Shown here: piece after piece, positions 11,191-22,387 of the stretch
How the letters are laid out: each line of letters begins with the position of its first letter
Numbering within the stretch: the first letter of the stretch is position 1
Assembly (NCBI RefSeq): GCF_019059575.1
Contig: NW_024881533.1
Coordinates: 124,001 to 188,000 of the forward strand
Length of the DNA: 64,000 bases
DNA from: Amphibalanus amphitrite
Lineage: Eukaryota; Arthropoda; Thecostraca; Balanomorpha; Balanidae
Direction of reading: 5' to 3'
Notes under the pieces: generated by a model
What the model saw: only the letters and a program-made list of their open reading frames with translations
What the model was told of the DNA's origin: nothing
Database searches by the model: none
Position numbers and translations under genes: made by a program

Positions 11191-12267
11191 TGAGGTGGAC
11201 AACGTGCTCCGGCTCCGCGATGTCGTATCATTATCCTTTATTTCCATTAGGAGCCCTGCGACTTTTAATGAAGGCTTGCTTTTCATGTGACAACTGAGCC
11301 CTGGTATCTGGGAATCTGCTTTGTTCAAGTATTCCTGTATGTTTGATGCAGTCTTGCAATGCAATCCAGCCATCCAAGAAACTTTGCGCGAGACGTTTTC
11401 TTGGATGGTTTTCTTGGATAGCTTGATTTCATCAAGGGCTTCTGTTTTAAAGAAAATTTGTAAGCTTTGCTGAACTGTTAAGTAATTAGAAGCTCCAGTA
11501 TTTCAGTATTTAACGTGTAGTTAATGTTACTGTATTCTATTTATGCATATTTCGGCCTTTTTAAGCAAATAACGAACGATATAAAGAAACATACAGGAAA
11601 TAATATCTAGGACTCTACCGCGACGAAATATTTCTATCTCGAGTTTTCAAAGAATTTCATGCACTCGGCCAAGGCCTCGTGCATGAAATCCTTTGAAAAC
11701 TCTCGATAGAAATATTTCGTTTTCGCGGTATCGTCCAAGAATATACATTCATATGCCTTTGACCAGGACCAACTTGAATGCTGTTCATTAATGGTCTAGG
11801 CCGAGTTCAAGGTATGCGAGGCATTCAGACTGGGCAACCATGTTTTCAGAATTGTGTTCCACCCTTTGATGGATTAGGATTGTCATCATGTAGAGCGTTA
11901 TGGATTTCTGATGTTTTGTACACGTTCGTAGAATATATTAATAATTATTCATTGGGCCCCTGCGTACCAACTACTTATTGCTAACTACTTTTGCAATGTG
12001 CGTTATTTAACGTGCATCGCGGTTCGCAAAATGTACACTCGGTGCCTTTATGGTTTCGATGATATCGGATATCCTCTTGTGACTGATATGGTTGACGATC
12101 ACCGTACCTGTGGTTCGCTCTGCACTCTCGGGTTAGCCTTTGACCTTTCCTCGAAGCCCATCAGTGGGCCTCTCAGCTCAGAGGCCATTTCTCAGAAGCA
12201 GGTGGCTTTATTTGCTTGTGTTATGTTCTCCGTTTATCGAAACAGTCGATGTCACACGTCCTCTACT
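11191..12267. other. Non-coding DNA with hairpins
   Basis: No gene recognised. It contains a small hairpin (CATCCAAGAAAC at 11371-11382 pairing with 11395-11407) and the long hairpin listed separately at 11610-11736. Confidence 0.45.
11610..11736. repeat. Near-perfect 126-nt hairpin
   Basis: The left arm starts TACCGCGACGAAATATTTC at 11616. The right arm, read as reverse complement, starts TACCGCGAAAACGAAATATT from 11730. The arms meet near 11673 at GGCCAAGGCC. Outer GGAC/GTCC bases extend the pairing beyond a 2-nt mismatch. It could be a small fold-back MITE or the template of a hairpin RNA. I cannot tell which from sequence alone. Confidence 0.75.
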
Positions 12268-12271
12268 TTAA

Positions 12272-13122
12272 AGGTAGTGTGCCAGCTTTCCTGGACCGTA
12301 TGGAGTTAATGGCCCAAATAAGGAGAACCGGATTTTTAGAACTTATCCATAACTTCAAAACTCATGAAAATGTCTTAAATTCTTCAAATTTTGAGTACCC
12401 CAGTGCGAAATTCGCCCCGACGGGTTGTCGGTCGTACCCCAACCACATTTCACACCACTATGAACAATAAATGCACACACTGAAATCGCTATTACCGATA
12501 GGCTCATCCAATCAAGTTTCGATAAACCCGTTCATCATCATCTCCTGCGGTTTCGAACACGCCTGTTAGGTGGCTTCTGATGCTCGTCGAGGTCGGAATT
12601 TCCAAATACGCGTGGTGCGTCGGGCCCGCGCGCTCTGACTTCGGCCAAGAAAAATGCGTCAGCTGATCATTGTCATTTCTGCCACTTTCATGTGGTGAGA
12701 TGGGGTCATAACTTTAGAGACGGCTGTTTCATATCAATTATTTTACATAAAATAATATTTCAAACCATAAATTAATGTTCGACAGCCAAATTAAAGAAAC
12801 AATACCAATACAGGCTTACAGTTTAAATTCGACAATGTGTTGTCTACGATTAGACAGCTGATAACTCATTCCCGTACGTCGTAACTCTATAATGACCTTT
12901 GCTTATTGTCACATGTGCGCCGCATTCGCGATTGTTGCCGACGCCTGTTTGCAGGTCAGCGCACTACAGTTGTTATACATATCGAAAAACCGATAAACTT
13001 TTAGGCGAAAAAAGCACTATTTTAGGCCCATTTTTGATTTTTTTGCGATATTAGGTAAAAACAGAAGCTTCTTACCCTAGGAAAAATAAAATGGGAAATC
13101 ATTGGAAGGTGGCACACTACCT
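12272..13122. mobile_element. T2/Kolobok-type TTAA MITE, copy A (851 bp)
   Basis: Flanked by TTAA at 12268-12271 and 13123-13126. Ends are AGGTAGTGTGCCA (12272-12284) and its inverse (13110-13122). TTAAAGG-type ends with TTAA duplication match the T2 family of the Kolobok superfamily, first described in Xenopus. The same element lies in reverse orientation at 17866-18726 with roughly 95 percent identity by eye. No protein is encoded. Confidence 0.85.
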
Positions 13123-13126
13123 TTAA

Positions 13127-13545
13127 GGCGTTCAGGATCGCGTCTAGAGACTAAAGGCAAGGGTCGAAAAGTCCGCTTTTAGGTATGTTCGTTGAGTAGA
13201 TGATCTAAGCAGAGCCGACCGGCTGAAGTCAATTGTCTGGCGACCGTTGACACGTTGTGTGGGGAGGCCCCGTTTTGTTTGATAACAGCGGGGAAGTCGG
13301 GGACTAACCCGCTCACTTCTGGCTATCGATATCTATCAGTCAGTCGTGATAGAATTGGTGCTACTTGTGTGTATGTTTGTGTGTCACTTGTGTGTGTGTG
13401 GGGGGGGGGGGAAGTTGGATACGTTTTCAGATTTCGAATTGTCATACTTATTTTGATTTTCGCAGCCCACTACTGGTGTAAATATTGCAGTCACCGGTCT
13501 GGTCGCCTGTTAGTGTTCACCGTCCCGTGCCCCGTCTTTTGGCAG
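13127..13545. other. Intron end upstream of the KAT7 exon
   Basis: Contains a G-rich/TG stretch (13359-13412) and ends with a polypyrimidine tract and the acceptor TTTTGGCAG at 13537-13545. Nothing else recognised. Confidence 0.6.
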
Positions 13546-13639
13546 GAGAAGAACTCGTTCCTCAACTACAACGTGTCGTGCATCATGACGCTGCCGCCGT
13601 ACCAGCGCCAGGGCTACGGCCGCCTCCTGATCGACTTCA
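13546..13639 (+). CDS. KAT7: Histone acetyltransferase KAT7/HBO1-like, internal exon
   Basis: This exon encodes 31 complete residues starting [17 protein letters not shown]7 is the catalytic subunit of the HBO1 complex, which acetylates histone H3K14 and H4 in the nucleus. The exon holds the core of the MYST catalytic domain: the active-site cysteine in NVSC (codon 13579-13581) and the acetyl-CoA binding loop RQGYGR (13606-13623). The [10 protein letters not shown] segment is typical of KAT7 rather than KAT5, KAT6 or KAT8, whose sequences differ before NV-C. The acceptor is CTTTTGGCAG before 13546 (phase 0) and the donor is GTGAGT at 13640 (phase 1). The frame continues at 36724, where the split serine codon is completed. 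The rest of the gene lies outside or was not found. I am confident of the MYST assignment and fairly confident of KAT7. Confidence 0.9.
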
Positions 13640-14136
13640 GTGAGTACCGAGGAGTGCCGCCCTCCCCATTTGAAAGGTTTTCAGAGCGCGGAATCGTCAC
13701 CTCACTTTAATTTGCCGCCGGCGCTTTGGGGCGGCGCCGGGCCGGCGGACAGGCAGACGGACCGGTGAGTTTCTCTGTAATTCTCCGAGAGCCGGCCGGC
13801 TCCACTCCACTGATGGCCACCGACCGGCGTGGGTGACTGGGCGGCGGCCATGTCTGCGGCGGTCCGGCGTCCCGCCCCGACCCCGCCCGAGCCGCCTTCG
13901 CACCGCCCCGGCGGCGGCCGGCCGGCGCGGCGGCCCGCCCCCTGCCGGCCGGCCGCCGACCCAGGCCACCGCGCGGTATGGGCAGCTACTGAATGCGCGC
14001 CGTTAGCTACACCCTCGACGGCCATCGGACGGCCCATCGGCGCCGGTTGGGTGGAGCCGCCGGGGAGGGCGGGTCGGCGCGCGCCCTCACAGGCTGCTGC
14101 CGGCCGCGGGGAGGGACCGGGACGGCCCCCGGACGG

Positions 14137-14177
14137 TGACGTCACACCGTCACTCGGGCCCGGGAAATGTGACGTCA
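14137..14177. promoter_or_regulatory. Pair of full CRE sites
   Basis: TGACGTCA occurs at 14137-14144 and again at 14170-14177, in GC-rich DNA about 500 bp into the KAT7 intron. TGACGTCA is the palindromic consensus of CREB/ATF bZIP factors. Function here is not shown. Confidence 0.4.
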
Positions 14178-14497
14178 CACACCTACACCCGACACGTCCG
14201 CCATCTCTGCCGACCGTCGTATCGTTCGTCCCTATGGGTGGGCGGTGGCCGGTGATTCTGACCGAGTCATCATCATCTGCATTGATATGGCTACATGAAC
14301 TAGCCCTGCTGAGGTGAAGAAGCAGTGCAAAGAAAGGGTAATGAAAATTGCTTTTTGCTCCTAAACATTTCACAATGCTCACGATGCACAGAGGGTTCGG
14401 TAGTCGGTACCCGTCCCCTACGCTGGGTAAACAGACATTATCCGTTCGATCCCATCCCTCTGAGACATCTGAGTCAAATTTGAGTTTTTTTCCATTC

Positions 14498-14539
14498 CAA
14501 AATATAAAACTGGAACACTCAGAACAGTTTTATATTTTG
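14498..14539. repeat. 15-bp stem hairpin
   Basis: CAAAATATAAAACTG (14498-14512) and its perfect inverse (14525-14539) enclose a 12-nt loop. Confidence 0.7.
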
Positions 14540-14648
14540 AACTTCCTGGGTCTTCAGGAAATTTCCTCGGAGTAACTGCAATCGGGCCTTGAGTCGTAAA
14601 ATATTAATGCAGGCCATGGGACATTAATTTGTTATGCTGATTGTTTCA

Positions 14649-14700
14649 TTAACCCTCGCCAGCACATGGGGGGGTTGCAACCCCCCAGGTAGTTTTTTTC
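14649..14700. mobile_element. End of a TTAA element with G/C hairpin
   Basis: TTAA (14649-14652) is followed by CCCTCGCC and an 18-bp palindrome GGGGGGTTGCAACCCCCC (14669-14686). The layout matches the ends at 22662, 33948 and 36152. No matching opposite end is seen, so the copy is truncated or has diverged. Confidence 0.5.
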
Positions 14701-16869
14701 TGTTCTGCACTGAACATTTTTAAAGCTAGAAGCCTGATTTTTCGTATAGCTGCTGCTCTGTCCTTTCTGAGCGTTCACTGAAAATTTCAAGTGGCAGTTC
14801 GTTTGCATTGCATTGTTTATCCATCTCTGTAGGTGTTGATCTCTTTCGTTATATCCGTGGGGTAAATAAAACAATCGCAAGCGCTCCGCAACTGTCGAGA
14901 AAAGTTACCCAGTGTTTTTTCCATCCCTCTCGTCTTAAGTGGTAATTTGTGAGAAAGCTGGCGCACCTTGGGACTGGCGGGATGGATCTTTCCTTGCGGT
15001 GTCCGCTGGGAATAACTGAGACGCGACTTGCATGAAAGCGTTAGAACTCGTTCTTCTCGCTTTCCCATAAGCTTCATTCATAATTGCAGCCGTGAGAGTC
15101 ACGAATTAACGTCCCGGAACGCGCCCCGAGTCCCCGGTAAACAGACAAACGCCCCGGAACCATGGCGTCCACATCCACTCGTGTTTTCTTTGACTTTCTT
15201 GTCCCGCGTCTCTACTTACATATTTGTCTTACTTCTTGTAACTTGTGCGTGTTGCTCTTGTCCCGTGGTGATTGGGAATGAGGCATGGCAAGGTTTTAGG
15301 ATATTTTGTGAGGATGCACTCGGCACTGCGTGTTTGTTATACATCGACAGCCTTTTTCCTTGCAGAAACATTGTTTGTTAAATTCGTGTGGAAATATCTG
15401 CAGCACAAGGTTGTATGTCTTCGTTCGCATTGCTCCACAACCAGTGATTTTTCCACATTTTATAATACCGGTTGACCTGCGGAGAAATCATGCGTTCAAT
15501 GCCAAAGCTAATTCCGTTTCAGTATCGTATTATTGCGGTGGTATATGGTTTATTTTATAACTGCTGCAAGAGCTCTTAAGCTGATCGCAGTGTTGGCAGT
15601 TACAAGTGCAGTAAGGCATCGTAGTTGGGCACGAACGGCTATTGCGGTAGTCATAACCTGTCCCCCTGGAGGACAGGCGTTGAGCGTTTTGCCGCTACTT
15701 TGCGAAAGCGTCCTTTGAAAACGACAACGTATATGCAAACATCTAGGCGACTCAATATAAAGCCAAAATAAACGTCATATTCGGTCTGATTTGCCCGGCT
15801 AAACGGCTTACCACATAAAAGGCCATCCCAATTCCCAGTTAATGTATAAGACAAAACAGTCGGCTTGTTAATATGCAGCCAGTTTTTTTTTAATGCCGTG
15901 AGCAAAAAAAAAACTGAAAATAGCCAAGAAAACTGATTTATGGGGTCCCGATCATCCATCCGTGAAACCGCAATGGTTTGACCGTCACCCTTGGCTTGGA
16001 GCGGTGACGGTCCTGGACAACAGTGAGCAGTTACCGCGCCCCGCGGGCCACGGAACAGTGGGCTCTGAGTGCTGAATAACCAGTGAGCTCTGTCAGCTCT
16101 GAACAATCAACAGCAGTGAGCTCTGAGCTCAGAATTTCGGCCGACGCTCGTCGCGCGCGGCGGTGGGGCTGCCAAGTTCCCGACTTTGTCGATAGATGTC
16201 ACTAGTAGTGCCACACTGCAACTGGCTCGATCGCCGAGGCTAGTGGTGCGCCGCGCAGCTTTTTTTTTGTAGAGTTTGTGGACTCGCCTTACAATTGGCT
16301 GAGTTCACGCCGGTTCCTGTTTCCGACATTCTTTTGCAAGACACTCTTTCAGTTCACTATACGCGGCATTCATGGCTAATGGAAATAATGACCATTATTC
16401 GGTATACGTAGACGATAGGTAGGTACACGGTAAGAAGGCACCTTAGCCGTATCGGTACGCGTACGGCAAGACAGCATCAAGCCGAAAGAGTTTCGGTTGA
16501 ATATGATATTTTGAGCTTTTGAAGCATCAATCTCAGCAAAAAGAAATATTTTCCACGATCAACTGCGTGGAACCACGTCGATGAAATCAGAAAAGCAGAG
16601 GTGATTTGGCGCAAGCACAACGTTTCCATGGCACATCTGAACCGATTAAACAAATACTTTTATGCTTTTTTTCTAAGAAACAATTCACCTTATGAAAAGT
16701 AGGTATCTATAGTTTTAGCTCCCACGTAATCCCATGTTTGTTGTGTAACATGATAACTATATCAATGATATGATTGAGAAAACCAGTTTTAAAAATCAGA
16801 TTATTTTGTGCCATGGACCCGAAGTCTTTTTTGTACCTTTGAGCTGCAAAAATATTCCTTTTTGATACG
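14701..16869. other. Intron DNA without recognised elements
   Basis: Mixed composition with A- and T-runs near 15890-15912 and 16261. No exon, TIR pair or repeat array is supported. Confidence 0.4.
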
Positions 16870-16877
16870 GTTACAAA

Positions 16878-17113
16878 CAGGGTTGTGCTTGACTCATGAG
16901 TCGAGTCAGAAATTTGACTCAACTCTGACTCAAATGAGTCAGATTTGAGTCGAGTCGGATAAAATGTTGAGCTATTGAGTTGAGTCAGAGTTGAGTCGGA
17001 CAAAAATATTAAGGCGTTGAGTTGAGTCAGAGTTCAGTCAGTAAAATGACTTTTGACATTGAGTTGAGTCAAACATTTAGGAACATGAGTCAGCTGACTC
17101 AACTTTACAGAAG

Positions 17114-17190
<77 letters not shown>

Positions 17191-17824
17191 CTTTTCATCC
17201 CCCCCCCCGCTTAACAACTTAACCCTGGCCCTGCTGCCGGTTTTTTTCACCCCCCCCCCCCCGCTCAACAACTTTTTTGTCTGAGTCAATTTTGAGTCAA
17301 CTCATTTGACTCAACAAAAAAATTTGAGTCAAGTTTGAGTCGACTCATATATTCATTGAGCCGTTTGAGTCATGAGTCAAGTCAAGGGAAAAAATCAGCT
17401 CCTTGTTTGAGTCAGAGTCAGTGTCCCAAAATTATATTTTGGCTTGGGTGTCGGAGGGGAGTATTCGTCACTATAAAGGGGGCTGAGAGTGGAAAATTGC
17501 CAGTTAGAAGAGTACAAAGAGCAGAAAACAAATCAACAATTCATTTGCATGAATGTTGGAAGATGTGGAAGCTGCCTTAAAAGATCATTCAATCAAATAT
17601 GGAAGGAGGTAAAAGGTGCAAGCAGATGTTCCTAATTGGTAAACGAGGGAGTGAAAAATCGCTCCTGAAAATTAGAGGTGAGAGTGGAAAATTATTTTGA
17701 TATGGATGTTACTTCTCACCCAAACTGGCAAATATTGGGATACTGGTCAGAGTTGAGTCAGGGCTTTCTGAAGTTGAATGATGAGTCGAGTCGGCAATTT
17801 TTTTTTTAGTCGAGCACAACCCCG
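16878..17824. mobile_element. hAT non-autonomous element, 947 bp
   Basis: Ends are CAGGGTTGTGCTTGACT (from 16878) and, reverse-complemented, CGGGGTTGTGCTCGACT (from 17824). Both are flanked by a perfect 8-bp duplication GTTACAAA (16870-16877 and 17825-17832). The interior is packed with TGAGTCA/GACTC words, a (TA)n microsatellite, and two C-runs. It has no transposase frame. The dense internal words probably serve as subterminal transposase-binding repeats, as in other hAT elements. Confidence 0.9.
17116..17186. repeat. (TA)n microsatellite
   Basis: Uninterrupted TA repeat of about 71 bp inside the hAT element, followed by C-runs. Confidence 0.95.
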
Positions 17825-17865
17825 GTTACAAAGCTATCAGATAACCCAACGATAGACTCCATTAA

Positions 17866-18726
17866 AGGGAGTGTGCCACCTTCCAATGATTTCTCATTTT
17901 ATTTTTCCTAAGATAAGAAGCTTCTGTTTTTACCTAATATCGCAAAAAAATCAAAAATGGGCCTGGAATAGTGCTTTTTTCGCCTAAAAGTTTATTGGTT
18001 TTTCGATATGTATGACAACTGTAGTGGGCTGACCTGCAAACAGGCGTCGGCAACAATCGCGAATGCGGCGCACAGCGGCACATGTGACAATAAGCAAAGG
18101 TCATTATAGTTACGACGTACGGGAATGAGTTATCAGCTGTCTAATCGACCGTAGACAACACAATGTCGAATTTAAACTGTAAGCATGTATTGATATTGTT
18201 TCTTTAATTTGGCTGTCGAACATGAATTTATGGTTTGAAATATGATTTTATGTAAAATAATTGATATGAAACAGCCGTCTCTAAAGTTAGGACCCCATCT
18301 CACCACATGAAAGTGGCAGAAATGACAATGATCAGCTGACGCATTTTTCTTGGCCGAAGTCAGAGCGCGCGGCCCGACGCACTACCAGTACCACCGCACC
18401 ACAAAGTATGAGCAGAAGCCACCTAACAGGCGTGTTCGAAACCGCAGGAGATGATGATGAACGGGTTTATCGAAACTTGATTGGATGAGCCTATCGGTAA
18501 TAGCGATTTTAGTGTGTGCATTTATTGTTCATAGTGGTGTGAAATGTGGTTGGGGTACGAGTACGACCGACAACCCGTCGGGGCGACTTTCGCACTGGGG
18601 TACTCAAAATTTGAAGAATTTAAGACGTTTCCATGAGTTTTGAAGGTATGGATGAGTTCTAAAAATCCGGTTCTCCTTATCCGGGTCATTAACTCCATAT
18701 GGTCCAGGAAAGCTGGCACACTACCT
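17866..18726. mobile_element. T2/Kolobok-type TTAA MITE, copy B (861 bp)
   Basis: TTAA at 17862-17865 and 18727-18730. Ends are AGGGAGTGTGCCA and, at the right, the inverse of AGGTAGTGTGCCA. It is the reverse-oriented counterpart of copy A (12272-13122), with a small insertion near 18075. It sits 33 bp after the hAT element at 16878-17824. No coding capacity. Confidence 0.85.
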
Positions 18727-18789
18727 TTAAGAAATTCCTGGGCTATACGCACTCACACGTCAGGTGTGACCGATGGCACCTATATAGTT

Positions 18790-19782
18790 CAGGGTTTGGT
18801 GTTTGTATATTTGTTCATGAACAGTTCGTGAACAATGTTTGTTTGTTTGTTTATTTGATAGTTTACGAATTTTGGCATTCAAGGTCACATGTTCACCAAC
18901 GATTCTCTGTTCACGAACAGTTCGTGAACGTTCGTGAACGTTCATGAACAAGTCATCATTTCTGATATCTTCGGAGCAACTGTTATCATACGGTGCCGAC
19001 ATGACTGCAGGCATGTTTTACATGTGAAAAAATGCACCAGTCATATATCAAGCACATGGAATCATGATTCATAATTTTTTTTGCAACGCTGAGGCTTAAA
19101 TTGTGCATTTAAGACCTTGCATGACGTCATATAAGACGCCACAAAGGTTGTTTGGTGCAGTAGGAGCTTTTCGCTAATAACTTCCGATCAAAGTGAGCTA
19201 GCGAGTCGGTTGAGCCATCAATCGACTCAGAAAGAACTGCCACATCGAAAGATATGCAGCATAACATCCTCCATGCAGCTTTGTGACCCGAGTGGCTTTG
19301 ACCTGACCTTGACCTGAGGTCAGCATACAAAAAAGACCTAATCCAAACAAAAAGCATATCATTCGACGCGCCTGGCCACGACGAGCACGATGGTGCCACA
19401 ATCGCGGCTCTGCCACCATTTGTGGCGAAGTTATGTACCAAGAACCAAACCCCTACTTTATGACACTTGACCTGACCTCGGCGGTCACCGGTTGGTGTAA
19501 GACCTTGAAATCGGATACCAGTCGCTGTGGTTCGTAAAGACGCACACGCTGGCTTTTTCCGCAAGGTTCTATCTCAATTGGGAGCGAAATGGCTAAGGAG
19601 GGGGTCTTATCTACCCCCTCTATACCGTGTTCGCGAACAGTTCATGAACGTTCGCGAACTGTTCGTTGTTTGTTTACCAAAATTTGACCGATGACGTCAC
19701 TTGTTCGCGAACACATTTGTTCGTGAACAGTTTGTTTAGGTATGTTTGTTTATTTGAAAAATTAAACAAACACCAAACCCTG
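18790..19782. mobile_element. hAT non-autonomous element, 993 bp
   Basis: Perfect 17-bp inverted ends CAGGGTTTGGTGTTTGT (18790-18806; inverse at 19766-19782) and a perfect 8-bp duplication ATATAGTT (18782-18789 and 19783-19790). Subterminal regions carry many copies of the palindrome-like word GTTCGTGAAC. The middle contains GACCTGACC words and a minus-strand frame of 145 codons without motifs (19127-19564), which I do not treat as a gene. Confidence 0.92.
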
Positions 19783-19790
19783 ATATAGTT

Positions 19791-22387
19791 ATGTTACCCG
19801 GGATGTTGTGCGTGTATGGTTTGCGTGGGTCCAGAATCGATCAGCATTGTTTGTTGTTACTGTTTCTGTTGCTTTTTTGCATTGAATGCTATGCGGAGGG
19901 GTCCCTCTTGTTTCCGGCATTCACCATATAAGGATGAAATGAGTGCCGTAGAATGTGCTGCTTGTCAGGACCACATGAGCTTTGGCAGCGATTAAGATGT
20001 CTCGACTTCTGTTGAAGTGGCATGTAAGTGCAGTCACTAACCATTATCCAGTGCTTATACCGATCTCTGCTGAGTATATCATTCTCAATCACACCCTTCT
20101 ATATACTTATTTCTTTACAAATCACATCGGAAGTCTTATCGCTGCATGCAATGGTTGAACAAGCCCCACTGTTGGGGGAAAATCCCCATCCCCCACTCCC
20201 CACGTCTCAGTGTTTCTCTGTCCGGCGTTGGAGAGGCGGCACGCGGCGATGATATGCCCAGTCGCCGGTCTCCGAGGGCCGTCACCGGCCGCCGTCCCCA
20301 CTGACCGCTGCTAACGGTGACCACTTACGGTCCTCTGTTCCGGCTAGTCCGCTCGGCGCTCATTTTTGTCGTCCGCTCGGCCGGATCCTGGTCGGTTTTG
20401 GTGCTGACATGCCGTGGGACGGGCAGCGATGACGCCTGGGCGACGTCAAATGGCACGCGGCAGAGGCGGGGCTTTGGACACAACGGAAGGCGACTGGCGA
20501 GGGGTGCATTCAGTGCGGATTATGTTTATGCGTAGTGTGACAAAGGTACTAATGTCTATATTGTGGCAGTCACATGGAAGGTAGTATATTGCCAAATGTA
20601 ATCAAGTCCTTAAGATGTCCTATCGTTTCCCCTCAGTCATAAGTCGATTTCATGGTAAACTGAAACTCAAACTGATAGAAGGGAACATTGCGTTCCTCAA
20701 GTTTCCCGTTATGAGCTTTGGCAGTTTGCTGTTCCGTTTTGCTGTCATACGACTTAACCAGTTGTATCGTTCCAATTACATCCTAGGTGTGACTAGCTGG
20801 TTAACGTAACATGTTAAATCCCTATGTTGATCAGTTGACATGCCACGCTGCCTATCCGCAGAGACGTTAACCATCTCTGTAACGCTAACTGATAGCGGCT
20901 AACGGTTTGCGGACCGGTCTGTCGTGTGTGTCGTCGACAGCGGAGATTTTGGAAACCACATGGTCGCAGGTGCGAGACAATGGTCAAAATGACCGAAATA
21001 CGGAGCATGATCATCAGTCTGTGGTATAGGAGGAAACATAAGGGAGGGAAACATTATTTCTTTCCGAAAATCAGGCGTGTCTTCGGCGATTTTTTTTTTT
21101 TTTTTTTTTTTTGTCTTTATGAACACCTTCGTTTCGCCACACGGCGTTTAACAAAATCCTACAATCGGATAGGAAATGTTTTGGCGCAGTGTGATCAGTC
21201 ATGTATCGGCGCTGAATGCTGTTTGATCCAGGTGACACGGATCGGCAGAGCTCGCGCTCCCACTGACCTTGTGCCGTAAATTGGCTGCCAGCTGCTGGTG
21301 ACATGTGATTTGCATCACTGGTCTCCCAGTCAGTGGCATTCGTCTTTGTTCGATCAGGACCGTATTATTCTCTGTGCGAGGGCCACGGTCAGCGGTTGGA
21401 GCGGGGCATCTGTTCCTCTCCCGGTGTGTCATCACTCAGGCTGTCATTTGCAGTGACTTGTTATAGTCGCGATCGTTCGCTGGGAACAGCCAATCCTCGG
21501 CGGTCTCTGCATGCTGCAGATGCCTCTGCCAGTTACCTGAATTACTCTCATCCGCTCAGGTCCGTAGCGCTAGCTGAAAACTGACACGATACGGCCAGAG
21601 TGCGCTTTTGGTAGGGATGGCACCAGATGGTGACGGCGTTGGTGACGGTGGTGACGGCGGTGACGCCCCCGGCGGCGTGGACCGCCTGTCGCCGGGACGA
21701 CAGCCTTCCCGGCGGCACGGACACCGTCTGTTAGTGGTGATTTGCATGTCAACACGCGTGCTCATGCATGACTCGTGTGTCGTCCGTTCCCGGAGTGACC
21801 CCGGGATCAGCCGGTGGGTCTGGGAGACCGGCCGGCGCGGCGGCCCGCCGGGAGCGGTCCCGGGGTCACCAGTTGACCCCGGGGTCAGTCGGGGCTGGCT
21901 GACGGTCCACCAGCAGTGACCCCAGGGTCACGCGGCGGGTCCGGCTGGGCGGCGGTCCCCCAGACGCCTCGGAAATTCATGGGCCGTTGGCCACATGCCA
22001 GACAGGCGAACTAGACGCGCCGACGAAGGAGACATTATATTCCCGAACGGGGCCCGAGGTGATATGTAGGGAGATGCGTCGCAACTCGCAGCGGTCTTTG
22101 GAAGGTAGTCGGAATTTAATCTGTTGGCGTTACGAACGACCGACCACCGTCCGACCGCCTCGCCGGCAGGTGTCGGGCGCCGGCCGGTTTTCCCCGGGGC
22201 GTGGCGGCCGTCACGCCGCCGTCACGCCAGTGTGACACCTGTCACGAGCGTACCGTGACGAGAGCTGCGGCAGCTGGCCGAGCGGCTGCCGGCTGGCCGG
22301 GTCGCGGTCCAGTGGTCAGGTCACTGGCCGGCTAGCTCCTGTGTGTTCCTCAGCGGGTTCGGTCCAGCGGCCGGCCGTCTGCCCGCC
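19791..22387. other. Intron DNA without recognised elements
   Basis: Contains a T-run at 21091-21112 and GC-rich DNA at 21600-22387. The GC-rich part has several GGGTCA/TGACCC words, including palindromic TGACCCCGGGGTCA at about 21874-21887. No exon or transposon border is supported. Confidence 0.4.

Noticed and set aside
13255..13545. Coding extension upstream of the KAT7 exon
   Set aside because: The frame is open by chance across a polypyrimidine tract and AG acceptor; similarity to the family starts exactly at 13546.
19127..19564. 145-codon minus frame within a hAT element as a transposase fragment
   Set aside because: No hAT dimerisation or catalytic motif is visible.
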